64,000 bases of DNA from Brachycybe producta. Taxonomy: Eukaryota; Arthropoda; Diplopoda; Playtdesmida; Andrognathidae. The stretch lies in the NCBI GenBank assembly GCA_036925085.1, contig JAUPFP010000004.1, forward strand, positions 7,972,938 through 8,036,937, written 5' to 3'. The translations under genes and the position numbers were made by a program. Of the stretch, positions 33,514 to 48,500 are shown one piece after another. The first letter of the stretch is position 1, and every line of letters begins with the position of its first letter. Under the pieces are notes generated by a model. That model had not been told where the DNA came from and did not search any database. It saw only the letters and a list, made by a program, of their open reading frames with translations.

Positions 33514-36500
33514 CTGCACCAATCAAATTAAAAATAAATTAAAATCCATTCACGTAAACATAACTAATTACAGTGAACAGTTTTCTTGTAAACCGACAAG
33601 ACCAGGCATTTTTGAAGGATTATGGTGATAGCGTTGGTCTTTCATAGGCTTTACGGCGGAAGAAACATTTCATTGAAAATGGACTTAAGCAAAGAATAAA
33701 GCTAGTTTGATTTCTCTCGGCATTGCTGCATACCCTTAAGTAAGGTGAAATTGAATTTGGGTTTTCTTAAGCTGCTTTTCATAAACGTTGTTTCACCAAC
33801 GTGACACGGATGGCGCTAGGTATAGTTAAAAGACTTATCGCTATAATATCCAAGTTATTAAAAATATAATTGGCGTCTTAATTAAAATATAAAAGGTATG
33901 TCATGAATAAGAAAACAAAAGTAACTTATTTTGATAGTCTGTTCTATTCCGATTAAACGCACACAAGAGGAGTAAAAAAGTCATCGATGCTTTAAGAGTT
34001 TACGCCCCGAGGGAGTAAATCTTTTTACCCGTTCTCTACCTATTACGGCGTTGGTCAGTTTTGGGCCGCGTAAACCGAAAAATGCCCACGGGTGGCCGGA
34101 ACGGGGCCCGGGTTGCCGAATCACTCTGCCATATCCTAACCGACCAAAGACGGTCAGTGCTTTTTCGACAGCAAAAAATGAAAGTTCAAAATAGCATGAA
34201 AATGATTTGTTTTTAAATTAAAATAAGATGTGTAGTAAAAAAAAAATTAAAATACGAAAATTCTATTAAGACTCTGTAAAATCAGGAGCCCTTTATTTTA
34301 TTCTCCCCGAAAAAAATGCATCTTTTTTTCTAAAAGAAATCAGTTATTAAAATTTCAATGTTAAATTTTACTTACAAGATTCCAAAATATGATCGGATGA
34401 TCGTCCACAAAGTTTGGATGTGTAAGGCACATATCCCCTTCGTGTTCCAGAACGGTTTCCAGTTCCTTCCTGAGTACGATCGGAGAAAGATACGGCACAC
34501 TGATCGGTTCCAAGACAAGTGCCGTCGTCGGGCCGTTGGCACAAATGTCCACGGTGCTAGACGACGCACTCGATGGGAGACTTCCCGGCTGCATGAACAC
34601 AGTAGATTGTCCGAGGGGATCTTTCAAAAGTCTCTCACCACCGATCTTTAACAAAATCAACTGGGAAGCCGAATCAGATTCAAAAACCTTTCCTGATTTA
34701 TGAAGAGGATGATTACAGGGACTGTCTACGGGGCTACTAATGTTGTTGACCAAGCTCTCGTGATCCGGATTGTCCTCAATGTGGGGTTCTATATGGCTGA
34801 CGGACGTTTTACGTGACGGGCCAGTTGATTGACCACTGTGCATGCTTTCGGTTGACTGCGCAGGCGACAAAATACCTTGTCCCATAGTTTCAGTTCTGTA
34901 ATCCTAATATAAGCACAACAAAAATAAACATTTATTATTTCATGTCAATATTTATAAACAAAAAGGATAACATACTTTCACGTTCACTGTAAGTAGGGGA
35001 ACAAATTTACGGTTACAAAAGGCACACCTGCAATATCAAAATTAATGTGAAAAAAAAAAATCAAACAAAAGGCAAACGGACAATATTAGTGTTTTTCATT
35101 AAAATGTCGCTCAATAAACATCACAGGCAGTTCTGCCCAGCACAAACTTTTCGTTTGCCCCGCCCTTTTATGAGCGTCATCAATCTCTAATTGGTTAGTT
35201 ACTTGGTCTGATGTCACATGCCCAGCCCTTTTCAATTTCCAATTGGTTGATATTTGGTGTGAAGCTCATAAAAGGGCGGGGCAAACGAAAAGTTTGTGCT
35301 GGGCACAACCGCCTTTATAAACACATTAGTATATACAATAAACATACAACAAGATAAATTTATAATGGCCATCCATTTTTTGTATGTTCATTGAATCCTA
35401 TTGTAACTAAAGCACTAATGGCCACATGGCATTATTGGCCACATGGCATTATTGGCCACACACTCAGTTTTGGCATGAAATTGCTCCACAAGGAGAGCTT
35501 AGTTGAGTTACCTCTATATATTTATCTTGATGTAAACGTTTAACAGAAACAAGAATGGTTGCAGTTGTGTTTAAAAATACTTTGAATTTATTTATATAAT
35601 ATACAGTGAAAAACCATTTAACATGAAATGGAAGGAACTCTGACTTGTTTTTTGTAGTAAGAAAATTTCGTGTTAAAAATATAACATAAAAAACGTTAAA
35701 ATAAAAGTAAAAACGTATTTCATAATGTATTTATTGTACTATGAAATTGAAACGATCCCATTAAGAGCAATTCTGGCTCGTTTAATTTTTTGGAATGGCA
35801 TGGAACTTTGTCATCCCTCTGTACCATCGTACAGAGGGTTGACCCAGTTCCATACAGCTGACGATACCAATATCTTGTTTGGGCCCTTTTCCTCCCAGTC
35901 CCACCCGTTAATACAAAAAGATCGTCTTGATAAGCCGTAGCATTAAGTCAATGGGGTTGTATTTTTCTTTTGTAAGTTTTAATTGACTAGTCATTTTTCT
36001 ATTTTTTGTTGGCCACTGGTCAATTGTTTTGATTGGCCAGTATGGTTTTTTCTCTTGTTTATACCCAATCAGAAGACACTGAGAAAGTGTTCTCAGTATC
36101 CTCGTTTTGGGTATAAAAGGCTGTGTTTTTGTATGTAATTTAAGCACTCTTGAGACAACAAATCTATGCTCAAGTTTGTTCAGAAGCACTTTTTGAATTG
36201 ATTGCTCGAATGATGAATCTATGCCCGATTGTGGCTAAATTCTTGATAAATTGTATACTGTGGAAATAAATGGTTATTATGAGCACAAAAAGTTGTTAGT
36301 CGTAGTTTTATATCTATTGAAAAGAATGAAAGTTCTAACATCTTATCATCTAGAACTGTCAACCCAGGTGCAAACCTGGATCTCCATTCCTAGATGAGAC
36401 TGAAGAAGACAACACGATCAACCAGCTTTTAGTCCGGCGAAAGTCTGAAGGTTAGCAGACAGCTAAAAGATCCTTTAAACTGTAAAGGTTCTTGTGAGAG

Positions 36501-39500
36501 GAACTTGTGAGGAAATGAAAGGGACTAATTTGTTCCCTTCCTCCCGAACCAGGATAGAATTAGTGGCCTAGCCAACCACTTTCAGACCGCTCGAAAGAGA
36601 GAAAACGAAGCATTGGGAGAATTTTATCTACCCCCTGAAGGTGGTTTGTCACAAAATAGTGGTAAGGATGATAACCAGGATTGGCATGATTTAATCATTT
36701 TGATTAAATTAAATGATTAAATCACGGAGTTAAAATCATTGATTAAATCATGTTTTAAATTCTCATTTTAATGGTTTTTAAGTAACCCAAATATAAGGAA
36801 CTAAGAAGACGATTTAGAATTATTTTTTTTATTTTATAATAATTTTGTTAGTTACTGTGTGTGGCTGGGGAGCATGGTTCTTTCTTTTCCCCCATTGATT
36901 GAAACAAGCATACCCAATGATAAGAATGACACTTATAGGCCACCTACACATATCCTCAGCAACACGACCATATAGGCTCATTACCATACATAAGACAGAT
37001 ACTCTTAAGGAAGTAGAATTCTGATCAACATTTGTTTATGTTGAGTTTAAATGCTGGAAAAGTTACTAAAATTTAAAGAACAAAAAACTTAACATTAAAG
37101 TAATTATGGCAAACGCTTTTTAATTTTTTTAATTCATTGATATTAGTTTACAGTGTTTACTACATTGAAATACTATTTTATGTTCAGATGTCAAAACTTT
37201 TTCACAAAAATAACAGTTTCAGAAAGGACTGGAACCAGAGCTCAGTGCAACAAATGCAACACAATGATGGAGGGATTAGTAGCTCGAATGAAGAAACATT
37301 AGAAGAAAAACATGATGATGAACCCTGATTCTGATGATGCAGATATTCATCAGCCTAGTACCAGCTCATCGAAACGGCCAAATCCACATTCTGATCATGA
37401 TGGTAATAATCAGAAGAAACTACGTAACTCCCCAGTGGAGTCACAAAAAAGCATGAACAATTTTCTTATTAAAATATCGAAACAAGAAAAGAACGCATTA
37501 GACAATCAACTTGCTTGTTTTGTGTTTGCAAAGAAATCTCATTTTCTATTGTTGAGCATCCAGAGTTCATAAAACTTATGGCCATGTTAAGACCTGGCTA
37601 CAAACCACCCAATCGAAAAGACATTGGAGGCAAACTATGGATCTATGATGGAAACATATAAAGAACATTTGGAAGGTGCAACAACAAGTATGTCACATAA
37701 TGGATGGAGTAATGTCCACAATGAGCCTGTTGTTGGAATTACACTCACAAACAATACAACATATTTGGGCAAGATGCCCAGCAGACACTTGTTTAAGTCT
37801 TTATTGAATAAATTATATTTATTTTCATTATCTACACTGTGTCCTGTGTCGATTCTTGGGGAAGTATCGAGACAAGGGTGGGGGTTTCCGGCGAGGAAGT
37901 CCACCGTTTTCACCACCGTCCTTTACCGTCTTGTTCCGGCACATCAGTCATTACTTCGCGGCACCGGTTTCACGGGAAACCCTCTGTGGGCTTCACCATG
38001 GGTTCTCGCCATTCTCGTTGGCCTTTCATCCGGCAATTCTCGGCAGGGCAGACTCAGGTTAGCTGGGGCCACCTGGACACGACGTGCAAGAGGGCAGCTA
38101 GCACTGCGATCCCGGCCCCCGAAGGAGTCTGGGATCTGGTAAGATGGAGAAGTTTTGCCAGGGGTTTGTGATGGGCCCAGCCGGGTCGTTACAATTGGTG
38201 GAGGTGCTGGGTAGCACTACCACTGCCTCTTGAACGGTCGAAAGACTGTGAAAACTGTTTGTACACTGCTGGGCGTGGACTTTGTCCACGGTACAGCGGT
38301 GTGGGACAGTTTTGACCGTTGGTTACCGGTAGTATACCATGGGGCACGGACCGTTGTCCATGGGACTATGGTAGAAACCGGTTTACGGTCAAGTTCTACC
38401 ATCAGTATACCGGTAACACGGTGGTTGACCGTGCGGGACTGGTAGAACACAGTACGAAATCAGTTTCACCGTTAGTAGACGGTAGATTATGGACGTGTTG
38501 TCTGTATATCTCTGGTCGAAGACGGTGAGACACTCAAACCGTATGGGTACCGTGGGACACGGACTTTTGTCCGTAACACTATGGTTGGTTACGGTTCTAT
38601 CGTTGTTTGACAGTGTTTCATAGACTTGGGTCCGTGAATTCACAGAATTACATGGTAGAGTCCCTATCCTAAAATTGGTAGCCATTTCTGTCCGTGTTCG
38701 CATGGTGGAAATGGGCTAAGACCCCATTTTCCTGATGGCTAGTCAGGGGGACGGTGTAGGAGGGGGTTTGGAATTGCGTTCTCGTACCATCGGCCGCGGT
38801 ATGCGGCTGGAGGGGCAGCAACCGGGTTAGAGGTTTAAGCGATTTAAGACCCCTGATCAACCGACCGCCACGACGCCCCTTCCTTCCAAAAAATATTTAT
38901 TACCTAAGCTTTACAATTACTTTTAATATTACCGACTTTTTTAAAATTATAATTGTTTATTTTTTGTGATAAAATAAATGGACATATGAATGGACATATG
39001 TGTGTACATATGCAATACATTTTATTTCACGATAACTTATTTTGTGTTCAATTTAATAAATTATTGCATGTGCAATTTTGTTAATTATTATCCGATATTT
39101 ACTGTGTTCCGCCCAACACCCCAGTCCCATATGTGACGAATAATTGCGGTTCTACTGTACCATCATAGAAAATACTTTTATCACCACCTACATTACTATT
39201 CTAGTTTCTAATAAACGAAATTTTGATTGATAATGAAAATTGTCTGTGCAAGTTATGTACTTTTTAAGTTTTAGATTGTGAGATTGATTACCTTAAGAAA
39301 ATGAAAGTACCTTGTATTTAAATTTGAGTCTTCGTGTGTCCAACTGGCCATGATCTCCTCATCATACAGAAGCGACGAGCAAAAATGACAACGGGAACAC
39401 GTAGTCATTTGTATTTCTAGTGCAATAGACTCGGGCCTCTTCGCGAACAGAGGCGGGCTGACAGAATCACTCAAAAGAAATGACTGTGTTGTATCCAAAA

Positions 39501-42500
39501 GAGGTTCGCTTTCTGAAACACAATTCCAAGAATTTACTGAATCAATCACGTTTTAAAAGAAATACAAATCAGTTTTTACCAACATGTGGAAGACTTCCAC
39601 AGTCTTTCGTTTTCAGACCGTCCAAACTGCCGCAGCTATTACGTTTTTCTGAAAGCCTATCCTCCGTTGAGCCTCCTGTATCGTTCTTCATCAACTTTCC
39701 ACGAAAATCAAAGCTGCTGCGTCTTGAAGAACCATCAACAGGTGAAGACTCTAAATCGTCATCAAACAATAACTTCTTTTCCATCTCGAATGGTTTAGGA
39801 AGAGGGTTCGAATTATTTGGTGTATTAGGAACAGATGCAAAACTGAACAAAAAGCAGAAATAATTTAAAAATACAAAATATATATTTACTTAAAAAACCA
39901 TAAAGGTACCTCGTAGTGGAGATTGCCTCCTTTATCTCACTAAGCTTGCTAGCAACAGAATTAGCTGCAGTCTTTAGACCGTGAAATCCGCCGAAAAGTA
40001 ATGTCTCGGACTTACGCGACCCTAAAGTCTGAAAACGCGATGTCAACGACGAAAGCTGACTACGCAGCGGTGACATTGTATTGTTCTTAACATTTCCAGC
40101 AAGAGTCGCAGCATCGGGAACTGTACTGGACCTATGCAAAACGACCTTCCCACCACATTGAAGCGTATTGTGATTGCTCCCCTTTAGATGGCAACTGGGA
40201 CTATCACAAAATGAAGCACTGCGTGCAAAACTCGAACCTGTTCCACTTACAATAAGTCCACCCCGACCTGCCCTCGAACGACCCAACGTCACCGAATGCC
40301 TCTTGGGATCGCTACGTAATAGTTCACTTCCAAAAACACTACTACCTCGGCTCGTACTCGAGCACAGCGAAGGTGGCGATTCACGAGACATGGCCGGTAA
40401 CGTCCTTGCCCCAGCAACACTAGACACAGGGGCAGTAGTCGAAAACACTCCAAGAGGATCATTCTGAGTTACAGGAGTCAACTGCGGAGAAGTAATTCCG
40501 CTCGTTCGTCCCATAGAATCAACTGAAGACTCACGGCTAACTTTGGGCCTCGCAGTTGAAGAAAACATGGCGGCAGCATTAATCTCCGTTTCCTTCTTAA
40601 GAGCATTGCCAATTAAGATATCATCATCTTCATCCTCATCATCGTCATCTTGGCTCAAATGAGACAAGATTCGATCATCACAAGCAAAAGACCCGGAACG
40701 CAAAAGCAACCTCGGTTCGTGATCGTCACTTCCTTGACAACATTTACGTCCTTCTGATGATGATTGTTTTTGAGTCGCGGCACTCTTGTTGTAACGAGAG
40801 TTCTTACTCGTGGCCACGTCACTAATATCGCAACTCCTGTGACGCCTCTTCCACCATGATTTTGCTCCTCTCTGAACATGAGCCTCACCATCCTTATCCA
40901 CAAATACATCATCCAGCATTAAATGACCAGAAATTAAAAGTCCAGCCGAACTATCAACTAAACGAACGAAACTGATGAGACAAATATAACGAAAGCAAGT
41001 GATAAGTACATTAAAATCCTCACCAGTGGTATTTTCCCTCAAGTTATTCAGTTTTCCCAAGCTGTGAACAGGGTTACGAACGATGCTTCCGACACGAGAT
41101 CGAAATTCGTTGCTTTCACTGAAATCCACACTATTATACTTTGGGCTATGAGATTCCGACTGTCCACCTACAAGCAACGCCTTAAATTAAGATTATCTTC
41201 ATACAATAAGAGAGAACGTTTCATACCTTCGCTCAACATCGTCCCCCTATTCCGTACAAAGTTTCGAACGACTCCGTTAGCTGCCGTCTTTTTTACGGAA
41301 TCTTCACTGTCGACGGCAGCTTCAGATCCCGAATTAATACTGGATGAGCTCTTTTGTGTCTCGTCCAAATTCATAGAACTGTACCCAACATCGGACTGTC
41401 CACCTGTGCCCAAAATTCCTGTTCAGTGTTCAAAATTCAAAATCCCGACAATGTCCATATGCAATAAATTTAACCGACCCATGCTCCCTCTATCTTCCGA
41501 TCCAGGATGAAGTAAGATGTCATCCGGAACTCCACTCTCCGAACTGGCTGCATCACTTTCAGAGTAAGTTGATCGTGGGCGATGAGCCAAGTTCTGTCGA
41601 AACTGAGATACGCCGAAAATGACGTTTCGTAATTTTCTCCACAAAACTCCACTTCTCCTACTCGATGAAGGCCACTTGTTTTCCAAAACCGCCTACATTA
41701 AAACAGGTTTTAAGAAGGTACGAATTATTAAAATAAAACAAGAGTTAACTAATTTTTTTTAAATATTTTTGATTCATAAAAGTGACCTTTGATTTGATTA
41801 TTAACAAAATTAAGAATCGTAAAAACTCTACTACACGCAGTGAATTATTATTGAACTTGAGTAATTTCAAACAGTTAATTAAAATCTTACATATATTTGA
41901 ATTTAAAAAAATCGCTGAATTAACATGGCATTTTGTCTTTCAAAAGCAAAATTAAAGAGCAACTTGATAGTGCTTTATAAACTACAGGGGTAGCTCAATC
42001 ACTTAATACTATTTTTTTATTATCTTTCAAAATAAGCTTTTCATGTCAGTTTCAAAATGACAACTTTAAACAAGCATTATCTTTTTTTAAATTCTTGTCA
42101 ATAGAAAGTATATTTTTGAAAGACATCAACACGTAGATATCATTGTGTTTTAGGTACCATTCTAATTTCTAACACTTCAATTTCTCCTTAGTGTTGTTTC
42201 TGAAACGCCCAAAAATCCAAAGTTCGTGGTTCTTAAAACATCTTACAACTTTAAAAAAAACACTTTTACGATGACTGTTCTACAGTCATGAATTTTTTGA
42301 AGCTGTTCCAACCTTGTTGTAATATCCATAGGTGATCGCATTCGGCTGCACGCCATTATTCTTCATATTCGAATAGATCTTGATGGCGAGAATGGGTTCT
42401 CCGTACTGGCCACATAATTGCATTAACACACGATAACAAACCTAACCACGTCACAAACAGAAGAGGTTTCTATTATTATTTCAGAATTACTTTTCCACTT

Positions 42501-45500
42501 TCCATTCCACATTCAACATAACGGCGTTCAACAACAATTCCAAAATCTAAAATGTCATGTTACGAATCTCATTCGCAAACTCACTTCATCTATGTTCTTT
42601 AAACGGTGTCCTTGCATCCTTATAAGAACATTGAGTGCGTCACTTAGTGTCGCACTCTTTGAATTCGACTCTTTCACAAATGCCGGCAGGTGAATAAACC
42701 AAAGACTATAACTATAACTCAACAAACATCTAAAATACAAACGTAAATATTGTAAAAATTCAGAAGAATCATTTTTTAAACGTTTCAATCCATTTAACAA
42801 ACAACATGCCTTGACCACTGATACGGATCCTCGGCTTGTTTCTTTGCCAACTGGAACATAAAAATCCACACTGATCAGTTATACCCAATGCTGAAACTGT
42901 GATTCACAATAATTAAGCACCTTTTGTGCCGAGCGTATCTCCTGTTTAGTTCTACGAGCCAGAGGACTGTTTGGAGCAGGAGAAGCTCGGTTTGAAAGAG
43001 ATCGTGCCATCAGTCGGTCTTTTCCGTAGTAGAGGGTTGGATCCAGACGCAGAACACCTTTGTATGAGTAGGACGCCTTCAAAGAAAGGCCGTTCATGTC
43101 TGGAGGCGGAACAAACACCGTCCTCTCACTGTTCAAACAAACACAATGATAGCAGATATAAATTACAATTTCCAAATGTGTAACTTTTAAGAAAACAACA
43201 ACAAAAACGCCAGTTACAAGTAAAAGTAGTCAAGAAAAACAAAAATCACAAACAAACATGAGAAACACACTCAAGTTTCACCTCTGATAGGATTCCGGCT
43301 CTAGTAGCTTCATATCACGTCCATCCCCCAGCTCCATTTTTTCTGTACATTCATCAAAAAAGGCGAGGCTCGCGTCCTTATCAGTTACAAACGATCGTTC
43401 CTCAATGAAACGTGTGAACATCTGAGTCTTCATGAGCAAATGGTAAAATCGGTGATACGACTTATCACGGCTCTTGATGAAACCTTAAAACACAAATTCA
43501 CATTAAAAACATCTTAATCAATCACGTAGGATGTCCCTTTCTCAAACCATGGATATCGAATAAAGAGTTTGGATCTGTGGAGCCGATGGTCGGCGCACGT
43601 GTTATAGGAAGTAAATAGGAACGAAAACCCTTGAGAATAGTTGCCATGAACCGAAGAAACGCTTCTTGAATCTCAACATCAATCAATGACTATAGAAATT
43701 AATTGATATGAATCTTATTAATTAGCTACTCAGAAGAAGAAGAAAAATAAATTACGGACCTCCTGCTTCTTAATCTTAAAGTCTCGATCAATCGCTGCAT
43801 TCTCGTCAATTTCTCTGTGCTCTTCCGTTCGCATCTGATGAACTTGCTCAAAAAGCGTTGCAAGAGTATTGCGAAGAATGCGAGCTGGTTTCTAGAAAAC
43901 AGAACTAAATCTCAAAAAACGAAATTCATTACAATGGCAAAAAGCAAATGTTAACACCATACCTTGGGAAAAAGTTTTACATTCAAGAATTTCTTCTCTT
44001 CACATCTTTAATTTAGAGAAATACCGTTTATTAGTTTTCTTTTGCTATTCTTAAAACTTCGAATAATTAATAATACAGTGCGTTTCATATATAATGTATT
44101 GTATAATAGATGCACCCCAAAAATTGGTTATAAATCAAGTTACACTGGATGGACCCACCTGACATTTTTAACATAAAGATAGCATGTTATAAGATAAACG
44201 TTCTGCTAGGCAGAATTTGTTTCTTAAAAAAAAATAAAAATGAAAAAAATTAGAAACTGAAAAATGACCATTTTATAATTATAGACGCACTAATGAACTT
44301 TTCACATTTATTAATTATTGTGACAAAATGAAAAGCTAAACAAAACAAAATCATTAGCATTAATAAGACATACAAATGCCCTGATGTTTTATAACTTAAA
44401 ACATTTTTTCTCCATACTATAAACTAGCTTTATAAGCACATTTGCTGAAATTCTCATCCGAACCAGCTTTTTAAAAAGCCACTCATCAGCTCTACTACTG
44501 TATTATAATAACAGCAATCTGCTTAATCATTACGTTTAAGTCCGAGGAACACGTCGGCCGTTCGCAAGTGGTGATATTTTTATTTCGTAACAATTCATTC
44601 CTTATACCAAATACACACCTAATAATTTAAATGTATTTAAATAATAAACGTGTTCTACAGAGCCCTGTTAAGGGCAAACAAACAATATTGTCGAATTCAA
44701 TTTATTCTGTTAATAATCTGAAAATATTGCGTTAATACTTAAATATAATATAGACACTATTGACAAAATATTGATTTAGTATTTCAATTTAAAATATTAA
44801 TAATAAAGTCAATTTTTATTTGGTTTATGTCCTTAACTGGATTCCGTATAATTCACCTAAACACATTTTATTTGAATTCATTTAACTCGTGTGTACAAGG
44901 TATTAGGTTACTGGAGCGATATGGTGTATTTACTTGCTCGAATACTAAGCTAACACTAGAAAATCAACGTTGGTATAGCAGTATAAACACACACACAACG
45001 TTGTCCGATAAAAAAACATTATTTCTTTTGGTTGAAAAGAAAGCAAAGCTACTCTCATTCCAAAGGCACTAAACACTCCTCATATTGGTAGACTCCCACC
45101 TCCAAAATTTCTGAAGGGGGGGGGGGGGGGAACTCAATCTTGATGATCCTGTTGGCTTTTCTTTGGAAGGATGAGAAAAAAACCACAATTTTGGCAGAGG
45201 GCGACACTAATGATTTGGGGAACATTTAAGTGATTTCAAACAAGTAGCATAAACTTTGAAACACATAGCTTAGCTTTTATTTCAACCCAAACAAATATCG
45301 TTAATTATCAGACAATGTTACTAGAGTATGTACTGCCATAATAACGTTGATTATCACACATTACTAGAGTATGTCCTGTCATAAAAACGTTGATTTCCTA
45401 GCGTTAGCTTAGTATTCCAGCAAGAAAACGCAACCATTCGCTCTATTAACAGATGGATGGAATGGTACCAAAACCAAAATATCACCACTCTCGAATGGCC

Positions 45501-48500
45501 AGTATGTTACCCAAACATAAATCCTATAGAGAACCTTTGGGCTATTTGAACCATCATTGTACGTAATGATTACGCTGATTGCTGTTATTATGATATAGTA
45601 GCAGAGCTGAAAAGTGCCATTTTAGCTGCTTTGGGGGAGAATTTCGGTAATTATTTAGAAAAGAATGTTTTAAGTTATAAAACATCAAGGCAGTTGTATA
45701 CTGTATATCTTATTAATTTTAATGTTTCTGTTTTAGCATGTTATTTTGTCACAATAATTAATAAACGTGAAAAGGTCATTAGTGTGTCTATAATTATGAA
45801 ACGGTCATTTTTCAAATTCTTTTTTAATTTTTATCTTTTTAAGAGAATTTTGGCTGCCTAGCAGAAAGTTTATCATATAACATGCTCTCCTTAAGTTAAA
45901 AATTTCAAGTCAAAAAAATCCATCAAGTGTAATTCAAGTTATACTCAATTTCTGGTGTGTGTCTATATAATGAAATGCACTGTATAACATTTTTATCTTC
46001 AGCTTCTAAAAATAAAAAAAAATTCAAATTTTCTAAATTCTTTTAAACGAGGAATCAAAATCTTTAGGAAAACTTACGAAGATGTGCCAACTGTATCCAG
46101 ATCTATGCAAAACACGTCCGATGGTGGGTCGTAAAGATCAAAATATCGCGAGTCCACTCCTGCGAAACGAATCATTATTTTGACCAATTGCAGCCAAACA
46201 AACAAAAAGTGAATTTACACATTACCAACAATGTACGGCATTGGAGCACTCAACAAATCAGACAACCCCAAAGGACACAAAGGTATGTAAGGACATTGCC
46301 AATGGAATGGAAATATAAACTAAACGAAGAATTGCGAAAATAAAACAATGTCTAAAAAAACAGTTGATTACACAAATAAGAGACAATAACCATTGAAATG
46401 GCTTCAGCTATGCTTGTGAGGACGTCGGGCCGCAAAGAATGAACCAAGATCTTCTGTTCGGTCAGTGCATACAAAAGAACAATCATGCAGTTATCTGGAC
46501 CCAGATTCTTTAACAATTCCTTAAAGGATGCACCACTACGATAGCAGCAAATAATAATAGAGAATTTAATTAATCTTCTGAATTCATAACGCAGTCCCAA
46601 AACATGCATCCACATTTTTGTTGTCAATACCTGGCATGTTTATTTTCTCAAATTTAATTTCATAATTTCATAATCAAGAGTAAATGTTGCAAATAACGAT
46701 TAGATCTAACAGCATTGCATGTCAGTGTGTCCCAAAAATGTCGATTACAAATTAAAATTAAGAATCTGTGAATGCATACCCACTGAAAAGTTTATTTATA
46801 GATAGTAACACATTATTAAAATTTCTGGTAATTTGAACAATATTTATAGGTCCCCCAAGGATCTCCAAGTTGGTACATTTTTGGCAAAATTGGTAATTTT
46901 TTTCAAAATTATTATTTTAATTTCAATACATTATACACTTGACATAAGTAATATGTTGTAAAATTAAATAATACATAAGTTATTGTGAATATTTCTATTT
47001 TAAATTTAAATTTGTCATGTGTAATATAAAAAACTATAGTAATAGCCATAGAGATTTGGGAGCCATTGGGGGACCTCTAAATATAGCTCAAATGAGCTGG
47101 AATTTTACAGGTATTATTATTTTACAAGGGAGAAATGTTTTAGAATGTATGCATTCTAATTTTCAAACTTTGATTTTTTTGGGACACCCTATTGCATGTT
47201 TTATGTTTAAACAAGGCGTTATTTCAAATTTTCAAAAATGTCGCCAATTCTTCATAAAGACATGGCAAACTGATCTGCAGACATCATTTAACGGATCTAT
47301 TGTAATAGTGTGACAATTCTCGCACAATTGCAAGAGCTACATTAATTGACATTTCGAGATCAGATTCTTAACAAGGTCAGTCATGCAAATGGACGATATT
47401 TTTAATATTTCAGATAATAATTAATTCAAAATAAAAGGTAAAAACAGAACCATTTAAATACATAAGAATGGAAATTCTTGACTGTAGGATAGGATAAAAC
47501 ACAAAATTTCTTTTAAAACAGTCTAAATTTTCAAAAATTTTTTTTTTGGATGTTGTATAAACCTATTTTTGCCCATTTCTCTTTTTATGTTTAGACTCTG
47601 AAGATGAATACAAAAGTATTCGAAACATCAGCCATTGTATTTTCTAATTTTTATTTTTATTATTTATAATAAAAATGGCTTCTCCTTGATTCTCATCCTC
47701 TTTTGGAATCTGGATATTAGACTGTTTTAAAATAAATTTTGTGTTTTATTTCAGATAATGTATCATTTCAAAAAACAAGTAATGCTTTTATTTCTAATCT
47801 TTATTGCAACATTTACAGTTAAGAATAAAATTAACTTTAAGAAAATAAACATGGCAGTTATTAACAATTAAAGCGTATATTTTTGGGGACACTATGTATA
47901 GAAAAGGACAACGAATACTCTGAACTTTTAATTTTTGAAAATAGTTTTTAGATAAGAGCATACTAGATTATTAACTGAATATTTACCATGTAAATATTTT
48001 TACAACGATATCGACAAAACAGAATTTTTAAAGCAAATGAGAATTTTCAATTTTCTGTCGACATTAGACTTTTGACCTAACTTTGAGGTGTAAACACCTC
48101 AAAGTCACAACCAAAAAAGCGTCATTTTGAAATTAACATCAAATTACCTTCGCCATTTCACCAATCTTCTAGTTTGAAAAACATTTTCAATTTATTCTTA
48201 AGAAGGTTCATGAACAGCTAACATTCAATTTCAGGAGCCAAATTTACGAAAAACTAGAAAGTGCTTTTTTAGAAACTAGAAGGATAGTTCAATCACTTTA
48301 CCTGTATTTTCATGTTGATATCTTTCAAAATAAACTTTTTACTGACACAAATTAATAAAATATCGTCTGCTTGAGGTTGGGTCATTTTCAAATTTGCATT
48401 AAAAGCTTATTTTGAAAGATATCAACAAGAAAATACTCTTAAAGTGATTACGATAACATTTTACTTTCGAAAACAAATTCAACTTTGACGTCACTTTATA

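Noticed and set aside
40174-40467. Plus-strand ORF of 97 codons opposite DENND4 exon 23
   Set aside because: Shadow frame of a conserved coding exon; no domain and no start context.
47017-47313. 98-codon plus-strand ORF in DENND4 intron 8
   Set aside because: It runs across one arm of a fold-back element and has no recognised domain.
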